NCBI GenBank assembly: GCA_964036315.1
Contig: OZ038478.1
Location: 146,330,758 to 146,394,757, forward strand
DNA: 64,000 nt
Source of the DNA: Acanthosepion esculentum
Taxonomy: Eukaryota > Mollusca > Cephalopoda > Sepiida > Sepiidae
Reading direction: 5' to 3'
Both the position numbers and the translations under genes were made by a program. The notes beneath the pieces were generated by a model. The model was not told where the DNA came from. It searched no databases and saw nothing but the letters and a program-made list of their open reading frames with translations. Position 1 is the stretch's first letter. Each line of letters begins with the position of its first letter. This document shows positions 56,600-64,000 of the stretch, piece after piece.

Positions 56600-57190
56600 G
56601 TATAGGTACCTCCAAAAAAAGTCAACAAAAAGAGAATCACATTACAAGAACGGCCTTAAATTAGATGATTTTTTTATCTGCTTAATTACTCATTCTTAGC
56701 ATGTTCGAAATTTTAGTTAAAAATCATTTTTTTGTCAGCGAAATTAATAAAAAAAACTCGATATCAGCAATTTTTGTTAAATTTTGTAAACTAAGTTAGA
56801 ATCCTAGTTTAAAATTCGTCCAAAAATCAATTATACATTTTTCAAAATTTATTTGACGAAAATTAGCAAATTTAAAGATTATTTAATATATTTTGAAAAA
56901 AACTTTTGCTTTGTAGTTTATTTCAAATCTATTTGTTCGCATAGCTGCATTCGATGTACTTGCTATCTAACTGCTCATTTTTGGTGAATGACGAATGTTT
57001 ACAGTTAGAAGCTTATTTGTCGTAGATTACTTCCACAAGGCAGAGAACAAATCACTGTAAGTTCAGATTCGAATATCGGGGGCAGAAGGAAATGCCGCCG
57101 AAAACTCGATTCGCAGAGGCTATCTCACAAATCAAAATGTACGTCACCAGACAGAAATATCACTCACTCTCCGACGAACGCAGTAGCCAA
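56600..57190. other. Unassigned AT-rich stretch
   Basis: Contains the weak repeat partner of 52800-52960 and no recognised gene. Confidence 0.45.
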
Positions 57191-57194
57191 AATA

Positions 57195-58640
57195 CACAAA
57201 ATTTTGAATATTTATTGTATTTTCATACACAACTGTGGTACAAGGCCGAAATGGGGGAGGGGTTAAGTCTGGTCGTCACTAACTATCTTATACCTAGCTA
57301 ATCTGATTCACGACCCATTCATACATTACAATTTCCACATTCACCATAAGAACTCATCCGTCACCAATCAATCCTCCATACACCATAATATCACATTCTC
57401 TCAAAGGAGACATACAAAACGCTCCGCATGCCATGAACATTTAATGATAAGAAATTATAATACATCAAAATCTAATAATGAAGAATGAGATGGGAGGGAG
57501 ATGAACCCACTAATAAACTAAAAATCAAAACAAATTCAACGAAGCATAAATGATATTAGTACAGCCCGCCCTACCCTCAAAACGAAGAAGCCACTGTATT
57601 CTGTCCATTGGAGGAAATCAAGAAGCTCTGTCTCTCTAAGGGAGTGGGAAAAGGATACAAAATTTTACGGGCATGGGAAAATATAAAGCTGACCCACCCG
57701 AGATAAAAAAAGGGAGCGAAAACAAACTGGGGAGGTAGGGAATCTCAACCTGGATCATAACCAAACATGTGACTTGGAACAGGCCGGGAACAACACTTAC
57801 TCACATTAACTAGGTACACAAAGCTTGTCAAACCTAACCAGGGTAGGGCTCCACAGGAAGCTGCCTCGATGTGACATAGGTTGACCTAAAAGCAAGGCTA
57901 GCCTCGTTCAGACGGACCAAGCTCGCCTCAGTCACCCACCGTTTCGCTTAAGACTGTCGAATGCAGGCGCTTTCTATCAGTTCTAATCTTCATCTTAAGC
58001 TGATGCTCAAAGAATCGGATCAGATCCTGATGTGAAAAACGGCTGCCTCGCAAGACTTTCTCCGTTCGCGTCGTCCAAATCACCATTCGGGCCGTGGCTA
58101 ACAGCGTCAGAAACACAATTCGTTTAACCCCAGAATACGGGGGCGACATATTGTCACTAGTTGTATGCTCGATCAATGGGCGCAAGCTTTTCGAGAGCGA
58201 GACGAGCCGTCAGCTGGCCGACATGGTCCCATAAGGGGCGGACCCCAGGAGAATGGTAGAAGGCGTGCGAAGCCGTTTCTTCCAGACCCAGCCCCATATG
58301 AAGGCCTTGTCATTGAGAGGCAGCCGATTCCGAGAAAATCGCCAGGTAAGCGAAAACTCAGGACTACTGAGATAATCCCCCGCTGGCGCCCAATGCCAGA
58401 TAGATCGAAACTCGTCCTCCGACAAGTCGAGCTGCTAACGTAGAGAATCCTTCGCGACCCTCTCCACTAAATGACGATAGAAGACGTTCCTAGGCTGAGA
58501 AAGGTCACTGGACCGAGGAACAGCAATTTTTTCAAATCAGGAGATCTGATGTCTGGGAAGGCCTCCTTAGCCTCCCAAAGTGACCCCATATATTTAATCC
58601 CCTCCCGACGTACCTAATCACTGTTAGGACACCAGAGGTT
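57195..58640 (-). mobile_element. Tx1-like LINE copy B: C-terminal domain and 3' UTR
   Basis: Minus-strand ORF2 C-terminal pieces at 58425-57928: MSEDEFRSIWHWAPAGDYLS, FSLTWRFSRNRLPLNDKAFI, then after a short deletion PPYSGVKRIVFLTLLATARM and FEHQLKMKIRTDRKRLHSTV. About 43 bp are missing, and they encode exactly the cysteine-rich CERCGLGLE part that copy D keeps. The 3' UTR follows to about 57195, with a weaker form of the stem-loop (57232-57215) and AATAAA. The 5' truncation is near 58640, and its last 100 bp may belong to another element. Confidence 0.8.
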
Positions 58641-58851
58641 ATAGGGAAATTTTTGGGTCTTCTATCGACATCCCACCGACCGAAGTCATTTTAAAGAGAG
58701 ACCTTATAAATGTTTTTTGTGGCGAGGAAAGGAAACTAGATATTTAGCCAAGGATAATCTTTCTGGTGGAGTTGTACAAGAGACACTGCAATCAAAAGAT
58801 TTATTTTCATATTACCTATAAATTTAGCGCGGCTGATCACGTATATCAATT

Positions 58852-58853
58852 AT

Positions 58854-58884
<31 letters not shown>

Positions 58885-58893
58885 GTGTGTATG

Positions 58894-58925
<32 letters not shown>
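58852..58925. repeat. (TA)n(GT)n microsatellite
   Basis: TA run followed by GT run, close to the 3' side of PLE copy 3. Confidence 0.95.
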
Positions 58926-59149
58926 AGTGCGCGCGTTGGATTAATGAAAATCTATTCTAAAATTCTCTTTGTTTCCGCTTGGATGCGAAACTGTGTGCAG
59001 ATAGAAAAAAAACTTCGAAAAATCTATGATAGGAGAAATTTCGCTTTAAATGCATGAAATTGGCTCTACCTGTTTATTTATAGGGACATGTAAATTGATA
59101 TATATAGTGTTGCTTTTCTGCATTACGTCAATTCGTTCGGACGTGTTAT

Positions 59150-61010
59150 TACGGATGATTAAGTTATTTTCATTAAATTTAGTATAGTATATAATTCATT
59201 TATTTTACTGGCATCTGTGGGGATATATTTGTATTTATGAGTTTTTTAGGATTTCTTTCATCTTGCTTATATTTAGCATGCATCTAATTATGATATAAAA
59301 GATTGATATGTTTAGGCTTACTTCAGGAAATGTTATTTTTTGTTTGATTTATATTATATTTGTAATAAATCGCCTTTTTATTCATCAACAATGTGTTAGG
59401 AAAATCGTTATTAATAAAATCTTTTTTTATCGGTGAGTTAACTATAGCACGCTTTATTAAGTTTTCTATAATTGCTATTTTGTTGTAATTAGGACATTCA
59501 CTCTTATAATTAACAGTACATGAGTTTGTGCTAGTAGTTTTTTATAGGGGGAGTAGTGAATGTATTATTATTAGAGTCTATCAATATATCAAGAAATGTA
59601 ATTTTATTATTATTGTTAAGTTTATATGTGTATTTTAGGACAGTGTATTTTTTCAAAATCTTGTAGTTCATGTATTTCATCAATATTTTTACTAAGATGA
59701 AGAAATCGTCAACATATCTTAAGTAGATGGATTTTTAAAAAGATACTAAATATATTCTTTTCAAGTTTAGCCATATAAAAGTTAATAAAGTTGGACCCAG
59801 AGCTGAAAGCATGTAAACACCATCACGTTGTACATATACATTGTTTTTTGTTTCCAAAAGAATGGAACTTAGGCAGTGGAAGTTATGATGGATCTAATTT
59901 CTAATGGACGGGGTGTGGATTATTGTATAGATTGCTTATAATTCTGTCGATCCTTTCTTTAACTGAGATATTGGTGAATAGATTTTCAACATCAAGTGAA
60001 GCTATGGTGTCTTTAGGATTTGGATTAATTCAAGAATTGATTTGATTCTGTAATGGAGATGTAGGTTGCAATAAATTGGTTCCTAATCTTGGTTAGTTGA
60101 TAAACAGGAGTGGGGATTCGGCATATAATAAGACAAAGTTTGGTTTATGTGTTTTTATGGTTCCATAAATATAATCTGGAGTATAATCACCAATTATTTT
60201 GATAAGTTTTAAATTGTCTAGTTCTAAATTATTGGCTGTGATTAGTTTGATTTTTAATTCCATCTGGTTGATACGATTCCTGTGAAGCTTTTGAAATTTG
60301 GTGTGGTCATGTAGTATTTGTTCTAACATTGTACTATAAACAGATTTGTTTAAATCTACGAAGATGTCTGGTTTTTTGACAATTCTATCGGAATGTTAAC
60401 GTAACTGTTTGGCAGAAATTTGTAGTGATTTAGTTAGTAGTTTAGAAGAATTTTCCCGTTTGTCATGTCTATCTTATAGCTTCAGTCTTGAGTAGGTCCA
60501 GAATTTTTGGCCAGTTTTTATCAGTTCCTCTTCTTGAATTTTTCTATACTTTGATACATCTTCATTTGTGTCTTTTTAATTGTCATATTTGCCGTATATA
60601 TATAACATTTGTGCCCGAAGTTAAGTAATTCTTTTTGATGGTTAGTTAATTCATAGTTGTAAATATTGATAAATTTATCCATTTTGTTCGGAAGATTGGT
60701 AATTTCTGTAAGTGTTGGTATAACTGTTTTTATTTGATCATGAATACTTTTCTGTTTGAGTCTATAGTAGATGAATTTTTTCTTTCATTAATGGTGTTTC
60801 ATTTGTCATCAGCTAATTCAATTTTGCCTTTTCACAAGGATACATTTAAATTTCCAAATGTCGGTGTTCTTGTAAACTGCTGGATAATGTAATTTAAATT
60901 CCATATATTTTGGCAGCATATTTTCATTTAAAGCTGTCTGATTAAACATTTTAGACATATTGTGTTTATTTATTTGCAATAATGTCCTTTCGAAATCGCG
61001 AATAAGTTTT
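59150..61010 (-). pseudogene. Penelope-like element copy 3, RT part, decayed
   Basis: Minus-strand frames show the PLE N-terminal end at about 61000-60820 (ALNENMLPKYMEFKLHYPAV, WKFKCILVKRQ), then 60329-60093 (KFQKLHRNRINQMELKIKLI, LDNLKLIKIIGDYTPDYIYG, TIKTHKPN), and the first catalytic block near 59990 (DTIASLDVENLFTNISVKER). The second catalytic box lies at about 59700 in a degenerate form. The tail to 59150 is full of stops, and the GIY-YIG domain is missing. The 5' end meets the (CA)n(TA)n tract at 61038-61131. Confidence 0.8.
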
Positions 61011-61037
61011 GTTGTTTCAGGACACACACAGAAACAC

Positions 61038-61042
61038 GCACG

Positions 61043-61131
<89 letters not shown>
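61038..61131. repeat. (CA)n(TA)n microsatellite
   Basis: CGCACGCGCG is followed by (CA)n, then (TA)n. The alternating purine-pyrimidine run is Z-DNA prone. Confidence 0.96.
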
Positions 61132-61135
<4 letters not shown>

Positions 61136-61144
61136 CAATTACTG

Positions 61145-61400
61145 GAAAAATCGATACAATCGATCATTTTGGAACATCCGATTCAAGTCCAGTCTAGCTG
61201 ATTTTGGGCTATATTTTTCGTAAATGCCGAAGAATTTTGCTGAAAATTTTCGTTGAGCATCGTATTTACCGACAGAATTGAGGTGCTGATTTTCGTTTTC
61301 AATATCGATTTCAATTATCGGATAAAAATCGATTAAATCATCCCCTTTTGACTCTCCATTCAAATAAAGTTTAGCTGAATTTGGCGATGTTTTTTCGCAA
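61145..61400. repeat. Diverged tandem duplication, period about 181 bp
   Basis: Blocks at about 61150-61210 (ATCGATACAATCGATC, CGATTCAAGTCCAGT, TAGCTGATTTTGGGCTATAT) recur about 181 bp later (ATCGATTAAATCATCC, CCATTCAAATAAAGT, TAGCTGAATTTGGCGATGTT). Function unknown. Confidence 0.55.
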
Positions 61401-61404
61401 CTTG

Positions 61405-61905
61405 CTTTGGATTTTAATAAACTTTATCGGCTTTCACCGTGACAATTAAAAACGTTTGCCCTGTGAGCTTCTTTGTGACCAACTAATACCCGAGGGAAGT
61501 CGATACAATCATGTCTTCATCGGAATTTGCGAATACACCAATCAAACGTATATTCAACGTAGACGTCTACATTACAGACTCTAGAGGTGATTGTTATTCA
61601 CACACGGGGGATCATGCTCACATAGCTGTAACTCATTGGCTGAGTGCAGTACGCGGTCGCTGATTGGTGTTCGAGACCCTAGGACGCTCGCTGATTGTCA
61701 CAGCCGATTAGCCAGTAATACTTCGCATTTGAACCTGCTGTGCGATGGGACGAAGGACTCACTTCTGCTCCTGTTACGCCGCCATCCGGTTGATACGATA
61801 GGCTCCTTCAACTGATCATTTCTCCTACCGCAAGTTGTTTCTTACGTTTTTGTTTTCCGTTTGTCTGTTTAATTACATTTTTCCAACTACCATAAACAAT
61901 TTTTT
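61405..61905. other. Unassigned stretch, GC-richer
   Basis: Includes a 50-codon frame from 61511 (MSSSEFANTPIKRIFNVDVY) and repeated ATTGG/CCAAT-type sites at 61630-61710. Could be an LTR or promoter region of an unidentified element, but nothing is conclusive. Confidence 0.35.
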
Positions 61906-61912
61906 TTTAGCT

Positions 61913-62185
61913 GAAATCAGAGGGCACGGATACATCGCGATTGCTATTTTCTCACGCGGGATTGCGGCCACATTGCTGTCGGGCGGACGGCCGGCCGGCG
62001 CACTCTATGTTTAGACTTCCGCTTGATATTGCCAAGGCCGAAATTCCAACTTGCAGCATTTCAAAAGAATGGGGTCCGGCTGATGTATTAAGGCAATGTA
62101 AACTCATAGTGTGGGACAAGTGCACTATGGCTTACAAACAAGCACTCAAGGTGTTGAATAGGTCCCTTCAAGACATTAGGGTCTC
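61913..62185 (+). pseudogene. Pif1-like helicase fragment (probably Helitron-derived)
   Basis: Plus-strand AEIRGHGYIAIAIFSRGIAA and TLLSGGR lead, after a 1-nt shift near 62000, into AHSMFRLPLDIAKAEIPTCS and LRQCKLIVWDKCTMAYK. The last is the Walker B region, normally VWDECTMAHK in this Pif1 group. Here the Glu is Lys and His is Tyr, so ATP hydrolysis would be lost. It continues LKVLNRSLQDIR and then leaves the family. Pif1 domains of this style are common in Helitron transposons. Confidence 0.72.
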
Positions 62186-62289
62186 CACTGCAAACCCTAC
62201 CTGTCATTCCATAAGGGACAAAGGCCGATCCTGTTCGTGCGTGCATTAAGTGGTCCAACCTCTGGGTCCATGTCCAGTCATTGCATCTG

Positions 62290-63405
62290 ACCACCAACAT
62301 GGGCGTTCATACTACTGGGGACACCGGGTCCGCTGATTTTTCATACATGTCCTTCTCTAAATCCTTCACTAATTCGCACGGAGTGTTTTTGGCAAAAGAA
62401 ATATTCTTCCTCTTCTTCCACCCTACTCCGCTTTTTTCTTTATTTTTGCTGCTGTTGTTGTTGCTGTTGTGGCTGTTGTTTTTGTGGCTGCTTTTGTTTT
62501 GCATGCTTTTGCTGTTGTGCCTTCTTTCTTTGCCCCGCCTTCTGTGGCTGCTTTTGTTTTTTCTGCATGCACCACTCTTTACCGCTCCTGTGGCGGTGTT
62601 TGCTGCTTTGGTGGCGGCATGTCCTGCTGTTGGGGAGAAGGCGCATTGGCTCCTTGTTCTGTTTCTACTGCAACTACTGCTGCTGCTTTTGTTGTTGTCG
62701 TTGGACGAGGTGGAAGTTGAGTATTAGCGGGGCACGATTGGGCATGTGCCCCGCGGTACCACACGACCAGAAGTAGGGTCGGCGGCACTTCACTACTACC
62801 AACATCTGTTTCTCCCTACATATCAATATGATGGAGGATTCTCCGAAACCTTGCCAGGCCAAGTTACCTGCAAAACTATGTCCCCAGTGGCGATGCTGGA
62901 TTTACTTATGATGACATTGACTTCCTCTACTTCGCCATATTTGGAAAAGGAGGTCCCCATACGACACTTACATATATCCACGGGCACTCCATGAACTGTG
63001 ATTTTTTTCATCTGGGTGCCCATATACTACGAAAAGAGTCTCACAGATTTCGTTTTCAGGATATTTCCGCCCAGCTGTTTCCAGCTTGGTAGCCAGGAGA
63101 ATGTCCCACATTGAATTGGACCTGATGGCTAGCACTTTTGGTCCAATATTAAGCTTTTAAGTGCTTCTTCCATGGTTTCACTGCTGATCCCAATTAATTT
63201 CCGACCCTTTATGTCTGTGGCCAGCAAAGATATAATTCGAGCCTTCACGGCGTTCACCTCGGGAATAGTGAGAAAATGTTTTCCTTTAAAATATTCCTTG
63301 TATTTCGATCTTTGTTTTGCATAGTTCGTCGCATCCTTTTTTCTCAGCCTGTTTTCACACATGGCTATTTTAGGCGTTGATACCGCTGGTGAATCTAACT
63401 CCAAG
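62290..63405 (-). pseudogene. Tx1-like LINE ORF1, second subfamily
   Basis: Minus-strand order: the chimeric frame 63405-63129 (KYKEYFKGKHFLTIPEVNAV, ISLLATDIKGRKLIGISSE), matching blocks of copy 1 ORF1; 63023-62823 (KKITVHGVPVDICKC, FSKYGEVEEVNVIISKSS, an RNA-recognition-like segment); a zinc knuckle in the 62862-62674 frame (FWSCGTAGHMPNRAP, with the first and last Cys changed); and a Gln-rich tail at 62720-62400 with polyglutamine. Multiple frameshifts. No ORF2 follows downstream, where a helicase fragment lies instead. Confidence 0.7.
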
Positions 63406-63409
63406 TGGC

Positions 63410-63990
63410 ATTCAGATATTCTTGCAAAGCCACGGTATTCCACTTCAGCTGGGAGACAGGTAGTCCGCCATTTATGAGACCTGATTTTCTCAAACATATC
63501 CTGGTACTTTTCCCATTATTTTTCCAGCTTTGTTTTCAAATGCCTCTTCCTGTTTCTCCTCCCAGGGTACAGTAAGTTCGAGCATTGTAATCTGCCTGGA
63601 AACAGTTGACCAGATTAATAAATCCGGGTGCAGGGAAGATGTCGTTATCTACTCCAGGAATTTCAATTGGAATTTAATTGCCAATCTCGAGCAGAAGAGA
63701 GCATGCAAGTTGACAATTTACGCACCGAGGTGGCGTTTTTGCCGGCCTTGACAAAATACATCGCCATCGTTTCAGCCTTGCAACAACAACTGCTGATTTG
63801 CTGCCGCCACTACTTTGGGCCCTCGGACAGGCGGTTAGAATGTGTTTCAGTCTACCTTTTCTGGAACAAACTGGGCATGATTGTGTCTCACTCATCCTCC
63901 ATGTATGCAAGTTTGCACCACTCGATAGGACAAGACAATCCGAGTAGGGTCTTCGTGCCAGATTTCCGACCAACTTATTTTCCGCCGTAA
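63410..63990 (-). pseudogene. LINE ORF2 C-terminal fragment, another family
   Basis: Minus-strand frames: 63973-63674 begins MVGNLARRPYSDCLVLSSGA and has the zinc-binding CPVCSRKGRLKHILTACPRA. Then VNLHALFCSRLAIKFQ and TTSSLHPDLLIWSTVSRQIT. Then LELTVPWEEKQEEAFENKAG, and finally KWRTTCLPAEVEYRGFARI, which joins the Tx1-like ORF1 frame at about 63405. These blocks are the post-RT C-terminal region of a widely spread LINE group. The RT core lies beyond the window or is missing. Confidence 0.7.
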
Positions 63991-64000
63991 AATCAATCTC

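Noticed and set aside
62281..62776. Leucine-rich plus-strand open frames
   Set aside because: Complement of the polyglutamine tail of the second Tx1-like ORF1.

Overview
This is eukaryotic, almost certainly metazoan, intergenic DNA. It is AT-rich, full of (TA)n, (GT)n, (CT)n and (GATA)n microsatellites, and built mostly from decayed transposable elements. I found no convincing host gene, rRNA, functional tRNA, CRISPR array or bacterial feature. The mix of Tx1-clade LINEs, jockey/CR1-like LINEs, an RTE-like LINE, Penelope-like elements (PLEs) with GIY-YIG domains, a mag-type Ty3 element, mariners, a Pif1-helicase fragment and tRNA-derived SINE heads would fit a lophotrochozoan. A coleoid cephalopod such as Octopus is my best guess, but this is inferred from element content alone.

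Layout. 1-4.08 kb: a near full-length Tx1-like LINE on the minus strand (ORF2 reverse transcriptase, remnant endonuclease, ORF1). It abuts the 3' tail of a second copy (4.09-4.61 kb), which runs into PLE copy 1 (4.61-6.8 kb, plus). 6.85-10.46 kb: microsatellites, a 178-bp-arm foldback and a ~341-bp-period satellite. 11-16.4 kb: LINE fragments and a deleted Copia-like element ending in a polypurine tract and LTR. 16.4-18.05 kb: PLE copy 2 (minus), then microsatellites and hairpins. 19.4-20.8 kb: two SINE heads and an RTE-like LINE. 22.2-24.1 kb: a third Tx1-like copy.

30.28-35.37 kb: a structurally complete mag-type Ty3 retrotransposon (minus) with nearly identical 223-224 bp LTRs, a 5-bp target-site duplication, a tRNA-Ser-like primer binding site, a polypurine tract, gag, protease, RT, RNase H and integrase. 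Its reading frames are broken. At the gag/pol overlap it keeps a slippery heptamer placed inside the fourth zinc knuckle. 35.8-47 kb: mariner pieces, jockey-like LINE tails, dispersed repeats and a diverged minisatellite. 47.4-52 kb: a Tx1-like LINE lying between two fragments of a second Ty3 family. 54-55 kb: a polypurine domain. 55.9 kb: an internally deleted mariner. 57.2-58.6 kb: a Tx1 3' end. 59.1-61 kb: PLE copy 3. 61.9-64 kb: a Pif1-helicase fragment, a Tx1-like ORF1 and the C-terminal end of another LINE.

The signals most worth following are RNA structures inside these elements. They are hammerhead-ribozyme-like cores at PLE ends and elsewhere, a covarying stem-loop before the AATAAA of the Tx1-like 3' UTR, the Ty3 frameshift site, and a 24-bp palindrome in the Ty3 leader. 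Boundaries of degenerate elements are approximate, usually within tens of bases.
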